DNA of 64,000 nucleotides from Hymenolepis diminuta (lineage: Eukaryota; Platyhelminthes; Cestoda; Cyclophyllidea; Hymenolepididae). Each line of letters opens with the position of its first letter. The stretch's first letter is position 1. Below are positions 25,526 through 37,823 of the stretch, piece after piece. The notes below the pieces were generated by a model that was not told the origin of the DNA, made no database searches, and saw only the letters and a list, made by a program, of their open reading frames with translations. Made by a program: the position numbers and the translations under genes. The DNA is taken from assembly GCA_900708905.1 (NCBI GenBank), contig CAADRB010000013.1:129442-193441 (forward strand), read 5' to 3'.

Positions 25526-28109
25526 AGGAAGAATAGCTCCTTTTCAACTCATCTCTTGATCAGTTTTAATCATGTTAAAGCCCGCATTTACATCCGTAAA
25601 TTCTGAGATCACAAGTTCAGTATCCTTAGGAGCACATTTAGTGATGGAAATCAATTAACCGTACTGGTTAATAGTGATCAACAAAAAGGGATGGTTATAA
25701 ATTATATCTTTCGGCCCTTGGATGCATCTCAGAGTCAAATAAGAGTACATTTCCTCAGGCACAACCATTTAATGACTGGGTAACGTTATGGCGCGTATGG
25801 ATCGTACTTTGCGTTTGTGGTAATCAATCACGACAGGGCAACATGTGATTCTCATGACTTCGTCTGCCTTTATAATAGACGTCTTTCATGAAATAAGTCA
25901 CGTTGTGGTGCCTACCATATTCTGGAAAATGGTCATGTGGGCACTGTTACGTGCGTCCCTTTAGTCTGTTAGCCGCTTTCAGTCGTTCAAACTTAAATGG
26001 AATAGCTATAATTTCCTTTTTTCTCCCATGACACAAAAATATTTTAAGGTAATTTCTCCTCAAACGCTCTTAGCCACATACTAGGCGTAGTGGCTTGCGC
26101 CTGTCACTGAGATATTCGGGGCTTTCGCAATCCTATCATATATTCACACCCTAATTACCTAATTGGCGTAAGATGGGAAACAAAGTCCCTCTCACTGGGT
26201 AATTGGCTGAAGAGATAAATCACAGATCGGCTTCCTGATTCACATGAAATATGGTAGACATTACTTTTGGTTTTCTTTCTCAAAAGGCGAGAAAAGAAGT
26301 TTATTCCAAGTTTATTCATTGCACTTTAATGCGTTAGTTCATTTAAATTAACGAATAATATTATTGTATTACCATAACGATAATGAAATGCACTCTGGAC
26401 ACCTTTCAATAAAGATCACCAGACTTTAAATTTCCGGCGCTATCGATTGATTAAATTAATGTATCACCACACACGGTTCTACTGCACGTTTGATTAGAAA
26501 ATCGATATATCGATTTCCTTAATGCATAATTTTAAAACAATAGTCTTTAAGTTATTTTAAAAAAACTATTATATAATATTAAGCAAAATAATTATATTAA
26601 TTTAAGCTACTAATGAGGCCTCCATATTTAATGCAAATCTATTTTGACTCCCATCCACTCTGCCCTAATTGTTTCGTGATAAATATCTCCTTTTTTACCC
26701 AATCAGATTGACAAAGAATGTCTAGATTGTCAACTCTTCCCATTTCTTTCTCTATCATAGCTTCACTTTTTTTTCATATTTGCACAATACGTCTGTTCTG
26801 AATGCCTCTTCTTCATGTATTTGGAAGCAACAGTTTTCTACCTGCCGAGACATTAATCTCATCTTCTTATTTACAATTCGTTGTCATTTTTCATTGACAT
26901 AAAGTGTTTCTCTGATTCTTTGTTCTGTAAAACTTCTATTCTTTGTCTGTCATAGCTTGATATATTTAAGGCTTTAATCTTGAGGCCGATTTTGAGAACT
27001 TTACTAGAGTTCTGTATCAAAAGAGACGTTTTTTACCAAATTTTTCATGAAACAGTTCCTTTGAACATGTTTCAAAGACTCGTTGGTAGCATTTCTCTTG
27101 TCTATTGAGCCACAGAGCGATTGTTTGATATAGGCTAGAGGTAAGATTTGCAGCTAGCATTTAGGCTTATTCCTTTTTCGTATCCTTCAATGCGACTTCA
27201 TCAAGAAAATCTTAATCAACATATACGAGCATTTCAGCAGTCTTCTTTTAACAAAATCTGCCAGAACTGTTTAAATCCAGTTTAATTTTAGTGTTGCCTA
27301 TAGCAGAGCAAAATATTGTTTAAAAGAAGTAATAGTGGATCGGAAAACAATAAGGGAAGAGACGGAGAGGATCGAGGAGAAATAAATGAAGTCGGGCTAT
27401 TAGATGTCCTTATTTATTTGAATGCGCCATATAACGGAACGTCATCTTTAATAATGACATCGGATCCAATGGGAGCCCTCCAAAAGATCAAATGAAAAGC
27501 AGCAGTGTTTTTTTTCCATGAACCAAATCTCCCTACCCTTTTCTGAGAACTTTTCCCTTCCGCTGTAGCTGTACATACGCTTGTCTGATCCTTTTATTAT
27601 CGACCGTCTTTAATAATAAGTGGAAATAAATAAATAAATCTTTCTTTACTTGGATTTAGGATGTACTGAGGGGCATTACGCACTGTGTAATATTTCAATA
27701 TTCTAATATCCAAATTTCATTGTTAGTTCCCCTATTGTTGAGTGAGTTCATGAAGGCAATAATCGGGCTTGTTTATCAGTTGATTTGATTGGATCGTCGT
27801 TCTAATATTGCCAGCATTGAATATTAATTTCGAATTCACACAGACTATTTAATTTTCTAAATTTCCTGAAATTTATTTTTTTTAGGAAAGGGAGTAAGGA
27901 AAAAAGGGTCCTTTTCTAAGCGAATCCAATGCCTCGAAATGTGCTCACTAACCCATTTAGCGAAATATTTCTGAGCATTCAACTTCGTGTTCAGTGAGCA
28001 AATATTAATTGTGTTAATTCTATATTTTGGCGGAAATAAATAAATAAATCTTCTAATGTATTAATTTAATCTTTTTATTCGATAAGTTTATTAGAGAAAT
28101 ATGGGCACC

Positions 28110-28265
28110 TCACTCCTGATATTGGCTCAATGGCGTAAATTCTCGGATCATGGATTCGATACTAACCGCCCAAAGACCAGATGTAATGGTTAACACCATT
28201 CAAGGGAGTTTATCATCTGAGAGCCTCTTAAATATGCAAGATGTGTGCCGGAAAGCGGTTTCCTT
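28110..28265 (+). repeat. tRNA-derived SINE, copy F
   Basis: It has an A-box-like TGGCTCAATGG and a B-box-like GATTCGATACT, then a body with AATGGTTAAC, GAGTTTATCATCTGAGAGCC and a GGAAAGCG end. These follow the same order as in the copies near 56.3 and 52.6 kb. It is diverged. Confidence 0.6.
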
Positions 28266-28269
28266 CAAA

Positions 28270-31200
28270 GGACTCGGTAGTTATTAACAATGATTTAGTG
28301 TAAGTGGAAGGAAATTAAGCAAACTAAACTCTACATGTTTATGATACCTTGTGTAGGTGGATGTGTGGTTGATAAATGTGTAGTCTAAACGTAAATAGGT
28401 AGATTCCACAAGAAAAATATAAAATCTTAATTACTAATTATATCTGACAATAACATATTCAGCTTTGTTTTATTAAATTCATGTTAGCTGTTATCGTCCT
28501 ACTAAGTTATTACAGGTAATAATACGCTGAATAGGTATCTGTTATAAGTAAATTAATAATTAACAATAAATTTTATCGACCTATCAGTAACCTCTCGACA
28601 TTGGGCACACGAATTCACTTGGGAAAGCAGCGGACATGGTCTGATATCAAGGAGTGAACCATACCATCTAAGTAGCAAGTTTAGGGCCCAAAATCAAAGA
28701 GGGGAGGGCATCCTTGATGCTTTGGCTTTAATCCCACCTTCTGCTTTATTCCTTCCCTTTACCCCTTATTGAACTGATCTGCTATTTTTATCAATAAAGT
28801 TACAAATTATTTCTTGTCGTGATATCTTCATCAGAGTTTGCATATTTACTAATAGATCTATCTCAAAGCAAGTTAACAATTTACAATAAGTGCAAGACTC
28901 ACCTTATTTAGTTAGTTTCAACTTGAATATGAATTGGATGCAAAGATATACACTTTTTAGCGATACATTTATCAAATGGACATGAAGATAAAGTGTAAAG
29001 ATTTCTTTCTTCAAAGGCAAATCTGGTTGGAATTTGCGTCACTTTGTTCATTTGGAGATGAGTTTTCAAGTCAATTGCTTTAATTTTCATCAGTGGAGAG
29101 TTGAATTCACCTTTGGTTTCATGGTTTAGTTCTAATTTGATGGTTGAAGAAAGCTAATATCTGAAATTGAGCCCTATTTTGCAGGGCGTTTAGCTTTACA
29201 AGGGATTTGTACTCTAAAAAGGCCCTACTATAGGAAGTTTTCGTGGAATCTTAATGGCATTTGAGTGAATCCATCTATTTCACACACTCATTCCTGAAGT
29301 ATCCCTTCAACATATCAATTATTGGTTTTCAACTGCCTCTACTTTCCCATGACTTAGCTTATCTACATGCTTGTTTGCGCTTCGTTCACTCTCATTATTC
29401 TTAGTGTTCTGATTTGGACAGGGTTTTCTTCCCTATCTGTTATCATAATTCGAGTCTGATTTGCAAAAATTATTCTGAAATCTTTCGAACAGAACAGTGG
29501 CATCTTAATCATCCTTTTCTTCTTTCTTGATTCAAGTCTTCAAAAAGACAATCGACCGACAAAGTTTGTAGAGAGAGAGAGAGATTTTATTATCTACCTG
29601 ATTAATTGGGGAAATAGTTCAACCACAAAGTAGCAGCCCACTTCACACAGAAAAATAGAGGGGAAGAGAGTGGCGAAGACCTTTCCCCGCTTTCCTTCTC
29701 TCTATGTGTAGCTACATGATTCACTTTATTGGTTAAGTGGCTAAGTGCAGACAATTTGTTAGTCCGTCCGGATTAATTGCTTTTCTCAGTCCTCTCCACC
29801 ACACCGGGGAGTTTATTGTGTTCATCCGCGTCGAGGGATATAGTTTAGCTTTTGTGACCTTTTTACCTTTTGTTCCGTCCTCTTTTTAAATGGCGGCTCA
29901 TATCCCCATAACTTACCTGGGGAATTCAGTTAATAATTGCTTTTCAAGCCATTCTGAAGGCATTTGGCTATAGACTTCATACGCCGTAACTGTTCATTTA
30001 TCTACAGTGTTAATGCACGTTAAACTAGTCAGACAAGCCGCCGCAGTTTTCCCCTTACCCGGGTCAAATATGCGAGTATGAATTTGTATTTTATTATCAC
30101 TTTCGAACGTTTAGTTTTATATAAAAGTATTCTTCCTTTCATCTTGCAATATCTTTTCTGATTTTCCTACTTTTTTTCACTTCATTTTTAATTGATATGA
30201 AAAGTTCTGGCAATAATATTTGCCCCTTTTTAACTCCTACCTACCAATAAAGCTAATTTCAAGTTAATTCAAAGTAGATCCAACAGAATACAATCATTTC
30301 AGTTTTAATCGGAATTTGAGAAGGCATCCTTGACTCTGTTTACCAATGTCTCCCCAAGATGACCTTGATGATAACAAGAAACTCCTATGTCAGTTTAAAT
30401 GCATCGGTGACGTAGGGGTCAACGTTTGCCAAGCGCGAGGTTAAGAGATCAATGCTCAACGCTGCAAATCCTATGATGGGGGGTCCCAACTTCACAGGCC
30501 TCATTTACCCTAGGCAAGATTTATTAGCATTTTGTTTAAAATATCTGCTTTTTTATTATAATAATCTTATGTAACTTAAAGGATAACGATTTAATAATAA
30601 CTTATTCGACAGTCTGAATAGTTAATTTTTCAATATAATGCCAATTCCGATAGAAATTAAAGAAAAAATATTTAATTTTTATTAATTTCGAAAGGCATTC
30701 CTCTGCCTTCATTTGCTATATGGGCCTTTCGATTTCTTTCGGCAATCAAACCGTCTTTGAAGATCACTTTTTCTAGTTTCTTTAATTTTGAATTTCAGTC
30801 GAATAATTATGCATTAATTAAAATAAATTTCTCTTTCTTCTTGATAAAAAATACCTGGCAAAAGAGACCCTATATGGGGGAGTTCTCTGTCCTTCAACCG
30901 GTTTTCATGTTCGTCTTTGTAGCCACATGTGAATCATACTCCCAGCCCCGACAACCACAACTCCTCCACTCCTCCCCTCATCCCAGCACTATGTATTCTG
31001 AGGCGTGGTCGTGGGCACTTGGTCATGGTCAGTCGACGACTTTTTCCTGCAAAAAGATTCTCCTTTTCCCCTCAGACTCGACTTGACTCGACTCGAACTG
31101 AAGACTAATAGCTTCGAAAAAGTACCTCACTCCTTCTTTTCCTTCTCATGGCCACATTAAGAGTTTTTGTGGTGGGGTTATCAAAGCCTCAGCAAAAATG

Positions 31201-32675
31201 CCGAAGAATTTTTTCTCCCAACTTACTTTCTTTAGCGTTTGCGCTCCATGGTGATGAAAATACTCCCTGGTAAAAGAAACGTCATGAAAATAGGGTTTCC
31301 ATGGGATAAAATGGATATAGTGAATTGAAATGGCTCAATTACTCCTGGATTATTTTCTAAGTTCTCTTAAAGATATTCAAATGAAATTTTATTATATCAT
31401 ATTTTGATCTGATTTCATTAGAAGCCGTGACTTTTGGAGTTTTATTAAAAAGTTCAAATTAATAGCATCCTTCAATGGTACCTGCTTTCTCTGAATTTCG
31501 CAGAGCGGCTTTAGTGGATGTTATTGCAAAAAAGCCTATAACAAAACCCTAGTAATCCGCTTAGCAGTCTAACTAGCTGCAGGCACGTACAATTATCCTC
31601 CACCAGAGTCCTCTAGTACAAAGTACCCTCAACATTAGCTAGATTACATCCAAGATAGTTAGAACACAAGAGGTATTTGGAGAGAGTGCAAGTAACACTA
31701 CTCTTGACCACTATTGATCGCTGATTGGCTGGGAGGCCTCTGCAAGCACGCCCACCCTTGCTGGATACTTTCCAGTATGTTCTAGCGCACACGAGATTCC
31801 TTTGGACAGCCCTAATAGTGTTCCACACTCCACACAGGTTTGAACTCAGAATGATCACAAGAAACGGGTAGATGATGACGAAAAACTGGAAGGGTGACTA
31901 CTTTGTCAATTTCTTTTATACAAAATTGATGTATCTGACTTTGAAATTAATAGAACTCGCAAGCGTTCGAGTAATAGTACTAGAAAGATATAATTTCTAT
32001 CTCATATCTTCTATCCTCATACGCTTCTCAATGATTCTAACTTTACTCAAGCATTTTAGATGAATATGTATATACATATATATACATGTTATGTTAAATA
32101 TGTAGTTGCCAGTTTAATACGTCCACTCTTAGCTACAAGAAGATATAAGTAAATCGATGGAATTAACTTATCTGGTCAATAATCTCAGAGTCAATTAAAG
32201 AAGATTAAAGGTGAACTCTTCTCTGCTAGGAATATTGACAACTCAATGTTCCGGATTTCAAATAAGATAAGACTCTTGATTTTATTATCTATTTTTATCG
32301 ATATTATTAACCCTCTCCGTCCCTTTTCACACCTTATTAGATTTGTTTACTGCTCTCCTTAATCGGAAACTTTGTCATGATTAAAACCTGTAGTCTTCTC
32401 TTTGTTTTGTCATGAGTTGTTTATGAAATAGGAATGTGTACTTATTTCCAATATTTATTTATTAGATGCTCTCTCAACACACTTGAAGTATAACTAAAAT
32501 TTTACATTTTGCAGCTTTTCATTCACTGCTTTAGGAAGAACTTACATTATCCATTTTGTGACCTTAAGGTCGTTTGAGGTGAGCATTGGCCTCGGCCGCA
32601 TCACCTGGACAGTGCTCGTGCTTCATTATCTTAAACACTCCTAGAGCATTTTGAGTCTAGAAAATATCCATTAGA
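28270..32675. other. Intergenic DNA with no supported gene
   Basis: No exon recognised. A (GA)n run lies near 29570 and a degenerate GACTCGA repeat near 31075. The inverted copy of the CCAAT-containing block lies at about 31708-31748. An imperfect TATATACATATATATACAT palindrome lies near 32070. The 109-codon frame at 30757-31086 has low-complexity composition and no known domain. Confidence 0.5.
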
Positions 32676-32678
32676 AGC

Positions 32679-32883
32679 TGTAACGGATATTTAATCTGTT
32701 AAGTAAAAATAAAAAACTTTTATCGGGAAAAAGTAAAACAATGATTTATTATTAATTATTTATAAAATTTGTATGTGGTTACCTGGTAGAATTTTGGAGT
32801 AAAGACTACCACTGTGGTAATTCCGTTTTATTACTGAGTTCTGGGATCTGCCGCTACTCTGGGAGGTTAACAAGGTTATGACA
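32679..32883 (+). repeat. 5' LTR of decayed Gypsy-type element
   Basis: It begins TGTAACGG and ends ATGACA, the TG...CA layout of LTRs. The sequence recurs at 34241-34456: a TAAAAATnAAAAA start, ATTTATAAAATTT, GAATTTTGGAGTAAAG, a GTAATTC block, CTCTGGGATCT and TAA.AAGGTTAT. The two copies differ at many positions, so the insertion is old. Confidence 0.75.
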
Positions 32884-34212
32884 AGTGTCGAGCACACATT
32901 ATTGACCATCTCTGACAATTTTACGATCTTCAAGGCAAAAAAATCATTCGTTTTCTCAACGAACAGTGGATCATTTACTACTTTGGAAAATGTCTGAGAG
33001 GTTATCTGCAGAAATAACAGAAATTCTTTCCATAAAAATTGAGGCTAAAATGTCTCCTGATGCTTCTAATGCATCTACTACTTCTGTTTCTCTAAATGCT
33101 TCTAAAAATTCTACTTAATCACCGGTCGTGCCTGCCTCACTTAAGGTGCTTCATATTGCAACTCCAGTTCAGACGACCAATGACGGCATGAAGTTGCACT
33201 CAGAAGTCGGGGGTAGTGTAAAAGTAACAAATCTCACGCACTCTATGGAATCTTTCATGTCTAAAGTCGTTCCAACATGACTTGTCCCTGAGCCCACCAT
33301 GCCCAAGCAAAATTCAGTCCTGAAATCTTGTCTGCTTGATCACCAGACAAATCAAATATGCCATCTAAAGAGACAAGGAAGTTGTACTTTTGCCTCCACC
33401 AGAACTCAGACCGCCCACCATGATCAAGTTCTCAAAATGTCTTGATCTAGGTAATTACATTCGAGTTAAACTGAAGATCGTTATCTGTCCTAAGCGTCTG
33501 ACACTGGTAGATGGTAAATTCAAGGAACCCGAAGAAATCAGTCTTCTCGGCCAAATGGAGCAGTGCTAAAAGTGATTGCACAAAATGCAGGCGAGGATGT
33601 AATTTTTCCTTATCGTCAGGATCTTATATGCTTTCAACCTGAAATTCCTCGATCTAATATTGATCTCAGTCTTGCTGGAATTATTCGAGGAATCTCCATT
33701 CTACTCCTGGTTAACTCGTATTTAAAGTGGCCTGAGCTTATACTCATTAAGTCTGTCACAGCCGGCACCGTAATTAAAACCCCCGCCAAGTATTCAACAG
33801 TTATATCGTACGAAGAGTTATGGTGCCCCTAAATGTCACCCAGTTTACTTCTTCTCGATTTGAGAATTTTTGTCGTAATCTAAATAGCTCCCCTTTACAC
33901 TCTCTGCCTAATCTCAATAGTCTGGATGAGCACCTTATTGACAATGTGAAGAGACAACTTCTCATATCCCAAGGGGAGGAGACAGTGGAAGAGATTTTTA
34001 ATTCTTTACAGTTTAGGTACCGGACGACACCGCGTATTGATGCCAAAATCTTGGTGCAAATTGGAAACATCTCTGTTCTCGATACACAACCGTATCTTCC
34101 AAAACGCAAAGGAATCCAACGGAGATCTTCCTCCGCCCTGGAATCTTGAAACTCCCGAGACCCAGCGCAGTCATCGGCCCCACCGTGACTACGGGTGCTT
34201 CCGAGGATAAAC
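32884..34212 (+). mobile_element. Internal part of decayed Ty3/Gypsy retrotransposon
   Basis: Only about 1.3 kb separates the LTRs. A possible gag N-terminus (ATG at 32990) and a second gag-like piece (about 33418-33567) are followed directly by integrase remnants. Protease, reverse transcriptase and RNase H are not seen, so most of pol has been deleted. Sequence next to the 5' LTR shows no clear primer-binding site. Confidence 0.75.
33563..34149 (+). pseudogene. Gypsy-type integrase remnant, frameshifted
   Basis: Two overlapping frames (33563-33832 and 33820-34149) encode consecutive parts of a retroviral-type integrase core. The first holds LLLVNSYLKWPELI, aligned to the family's VDxYSKWPE. 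The second holds LNVTQFTSSRFENFCR, aligned to SDNGTQFTS, and then VKRQLL and FRYRTTP. The first catalytic Asp is Asn and the second is Leu, and the frame is broken once, so the protein cannot integrate DNA. It sits just inside the 3' LTR, as expected for the end of a Gypsy pol. Confidence 0.85.
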
Positions 34213-34240
34213 NNNNNNNNNNNNNNNNNNNNNNNNNNNN
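34213..34240. other. Assembly gap (28 N)
   Basis: Undetermined bases hide the junction between the integrase end and the 3' LTR. Confidence 0.99.
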
Positions 34241-34456
34241 GGTATTGGATAAAAATGAAAAAAATTTATCCGAGAAAAATAAATTAACAATTATTGATAT
34301 TATTTATAAAATTTACTTTTTTGGTGAAAGGTATCAAATTGCGGGAGACCGTTAGCTTGAAGAATTTTGGAGTAAAGCTAACCAATGCAGTAATTCTGTG
34401 GCATTATTGAGCTCTGGGATCTTTCGCTATTTTGGGGGGCTAATAAGGTTATAACA
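34241..34456 (+). repeat. 3' LTR of decayed Gypsy-type element
   Basis: The start is hidden by the gap. It aligns with the 5' LTR and carries an extra stretch of about 30 bases after TTATAAAATTT. It ends ATAACA. No convincing target-site duplication is seen: the flank AGATC after it does not equal GAAGC before the 5' LTR. Confidence 0.7.
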
Positions 34457-35512
34457 AGATCCATATTATTAAGTCCATTAAATCAAAAGGCTGTATCAAG
34501 AGTGCCATTTGGACAAGACATGTATAGCTTACATTTAGTAGTTGAAAGAAAGTGGATTGTAAAATGTGGAGATCTTGGTCCTGGTAGCGATTGGCCCCGA
34601 TTCATTCATCAGATGTTCGTGACTTGAGCATTTGTAATTATTCCATTCAGTTAAGTTCAGCTATAAAGAAATTGGAGGTAATAGGTATCAAGATGGAATA
34701 TGTGTATTCGTTTGCTTTTTCCCGCGATTCACAAACCAGTTTACATAGACCTGATAGGAGAAGAAGCCATACATCGAAAATTTTCAATTGTGGAAGATTT
34801 AGTAGTGGTAGTTTCTCTCCCATCTTTGGATTTGGAGGGCTGTTAGTTGGCATAAGCTGCGATGCTCAACTGGTACATTTTGCTTTTCAATTAATCCATA
34901 TGAACTATAACAGATCGGACATATTTTGTCATTCTTCCTCTCATCTTATTTAACTTTAGGATGTATATTTGCCGTCATAACTTTTGATCAGAAATTACAA
35001 TTTCACTAATTACAAATTAAAACAAATACGAACTAGGAGGATAGGATAGACCACACCACGAAATACTATAAATTTATGAAGTTCTTCGGCATCTAAACGA
35101 AGTGGGACCAGGTCGATGAGCATCAATGGAATATTCACCATATTATCTCTCAAATCACAAATAAAAATCCAGTTAATCATTGTCTTATTAAATCCAAGAA
35201 GATTGGTCCTCAGGCGATAAGTTATACCATTAATTATGCAGAGGTAGCCTTGGGGGGAAAGTTTGACCATTGATGAAGATGAAAGGAATATCGTTATTAT
35301 CACCATGGCAAAATACACGCGTCTGATGCCATTTTCATGACAGCTTCAAAGAAATAGCTTGTATCTTTGTTAATTGACCGCTTTAGCCATGAAAAATGGG
35401 TACACATGACTACCCTTTTCCATCTCCAGTAGCTCTGCTTATCAAGGGTGTCTCCCCTCAAAAAGATAAAAAAACTCGTTATCGCGTTAGTAACATCAGC
35501 AGACTCTTTCAT
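34457..35512. other. Coding-like fragments of unknown origin
   Basis: A plus-strand stretch (about 34470-34620) reads as uninterrupted protein-like sequence (QDMYSLHLVVERKW, then GDLGPGSDWPRF). A plus-strand frame (34591-34953) and two overlapping minus-strand frames (35512-35300 and 35318-35010, offset by one frame) are also open. I recognise no family. They may be decayed gene or transposon pieces, or chance. Confidence 0.25.
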
Positions 35513-35519
35513 CTAACAC

Positions 35520-36680
35520 TAATAAAAAACTAATGGCATAGAAAAACTCTAGATTAAGAAAATCGATAAAGGGCACGTGTCTTAATTAGATATCGATTAG
35601 TTGACTTACGTATGTGAACATCTGTTTGAAAAATCGATATTTTAACTCTTGTGTGTACCATTGAAATAACAAAATAGAAACGGGTGTATATGCGTACATT
35701 CTTATCCTAAAACTGGAAATGACAGAGCTCTAGTAAGTGGATAAAGTAACAAACTGAATAAAAAACAATGTATCAATATCGAAGTCACCAACTCAAAGAA
35801 AATGGAAGCTAAACGAAGTCTTAAGCAGCAAAAAATAAATTAGAATTGAAAAAATGGAGCTTTAAAAAATGGGATTTGATAGAAAGTTTGCATTTACGAA
35901 ATTGGCAGTGATCTTTATAAACCCCCTAAAATCTAAATGTCAAACTTCTCTCATTTTGTGGGAGTATTTAATGCCAAATACTGATCCTTCTCGGTTTATA
36001 CAAATAAATTAACATGATTTTTTGGCAGCTGAAGCCCAAAAAGTATAACCCTTTAGTCTGATTCGATTAAGTTCATTAAAATATTGTTAAACCTGTTTTT
36101 CCAAATCTATAAAAAACAAACCTGTTTTTTTTCAAATTTCAGGGTCTTTTTAAGACGGTATAATTACGCATTCTAGAACTTCTTGGATTCCATCTTTATT
36201 AAAAAAGGAACTTAGTAACAGTTGAGCTCTGATAAAAGCATCCAGGAATTACACAGATTTCTTTCACAACTAATTAATGGTGGAGGTTGACGTTTATGAA
36301 AATCTTCATTTTGCAGAATCTGAAATTGGTAAGTTAGAATCAACACGATATCGCCTCATTCTGATTTTTAACAATGCCCATACTGCCATTTAGCGTACTA
36401 ATAAAGATAATAATAGTTAAATCATGCCACTTTTGTTTAAGAGGTGGGTTAAAAATACTAATTTGGGCATGATTAATTTACACTCAAGTGCTGCTCGCCC
36501 AATCAAAGTGAAAGTTATCACTAAGGTCGTCTTCTATTGGTCCATGTCACATTTAACGCGAACCAATTGGACACGTTGTCCCAAGAACATATGCGTGCTG
36601 GAGTGCGTGGGTATACCCAATTTCCCAAGGACATAGTCCATGCAAGCTTGTGTGCTAGTGTCGATTCATAGTGGGAACTT
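35520..36680. other. Upstream region of the protocadherin-like gene
   Basis: AT-rich DNA with no recognised exon. The promoter and any 5' untranslated exon must lie here or further left, but no TATA box at a persuasive distance was identified. Confidence 0.4.
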
Positions 36681-37823
36681 ATGACCACAAAAATGTTTCT
36701 TGGTTGTCTTCTCTTCTTCCTTCTCAGTTTCCACGCATCTAGTTCCTTCCTGCCATCATTCTCTTCCCCTTTTGATGTTGTTGAGGAATGCCCACCCGGA
36801 ACTCTCATCTCCGGGGTAGCAGAATACCTCAAACAAATCATGCTGGTGACCGTGGAGATGCCCAACTCTACAACTTACCAATTAATGGGAACGGATCCTT
36901 TTACAAAAAGCTTCGTTATTAATCCCAAAACTGGTGAGCTTCGGACAGTAGGTCGTATCGATCGGGAATCCATTTGTACACCCGATGTGACTTCTAGAAA
37001 TGATCTCGGGATTGATTCGAGTTGTTTGAAATCCCTTAATGTGTTGATTAATTCGCGTGGTATTGACGGAGCCGCACGATCAGGTATGCGCATGCAGATA
37101 ATGTTAAGGATAGTCGACATCAATGATAACTCTCCAAAGTGGCCAGGCAAACGGATCCTCACAGTAAGATTCGTAGAATCATTTCAATCCGGAACCTCCT
37201 TTGGAAAACAAGAAATGACCACTCAGTCGCAGTTACTCGATCGTGCCGTAGATCCAGATGCTGGGCCAAATGGGACCGTCTCATATTCCTTGAAAGGCAA
37301 TGGGGCAGATATGTTTCGTCTTGAGTATCCTGATCTTGACAACGGTCGATATGACCAACAAGATATTAACAGTCCCCTGAGACTAAAACCTGTAGTCCCG
37401 CTTGACCGTGAAATGTTTGAGTACTATAATTTGACACTCTACGCATTCGACGCTGGAAATCCCCAGCGATCATCCAGCATTCCATTGGACGTCTATGTTA
37501 CGGATTTCAATGACCACGCTCCGGTGTTTCACAGTTATAATTCTGGACATTCGGGTTATTCTAGGGATAATAAACAGGGAGATTCGGTTAGAATTATACC
37601 AGAGAGAACGCACCTTATGGAAACAGCAAGAATTGGAAGTGAAGTACTTCAGCTGAACGCTACGGATGAAGACTCCGGCGAAAATGCTCGAATAACTTAC
37701 TCAATTTTCCCAGGTGACGCAGCTCTAGTTCAGCCTTACTTTGATCTGGATCCCAGCTCTGGCATTCTACGAGTCAGGCAGAGACTGGATTATGACTTAG
37801 GACCGAGAAAATTCAAATTTAAG
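36681..37823 (+). CDS. Protocadherin-like exon 1: signal peptide, EC1, EC2, most of EC3
   Basis: It encodes residues 1-381. The ATG at 36681 is chosen because a hydrophobic signal segment (MFLGCLLFFLLSFHASSS) follows at once; Met5 is an alternative. EC1 has an extra cysteine-bearing loop (Cys99, Cys115). The donor is AAATTTAAG|GTAAGC. Confidence 0.93.

Larger units (their letters stand above)
16170..28100. other. Intergenic DNA with no supported gene
   Basis: No exon or transposon protein is recognised. It holds a (CT)n run near 18960, a CCAAT-bearing repeat block near 18000, a short local duplication (25360-25450 and 25700-25795) with a G-rich tract between the copies, an 18-base perfect palindrome at 26499, and GGAAATAAATAAATAAATCTT-like simple repeats near 27622 and 28031. 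There is a single N at 17223. Confidence 0.5.

Noticed and set aside
26085..26150. tRNA-like GGCGTAGTGGCTTGCGCC sequence
   Set aside because: No proper B box or acceptor-stem pairing follows.
29565..29590. (GA)n run, and (CT)n near 18960
   Set aside because: Ordinary microsatellites with no sign of function.
30757..31086. 109-codon frame as a gene
   Set aside because: Low-complexity Phe/Ser/Pro-rich translation, no domain, no acceptor or donor support.
36424..36636. 70-codon frame upstream of the protocadherin as an extra 5' exon
   Set aside because: The signal peptide is at the 36681 ATG, and this frame does not join to it.
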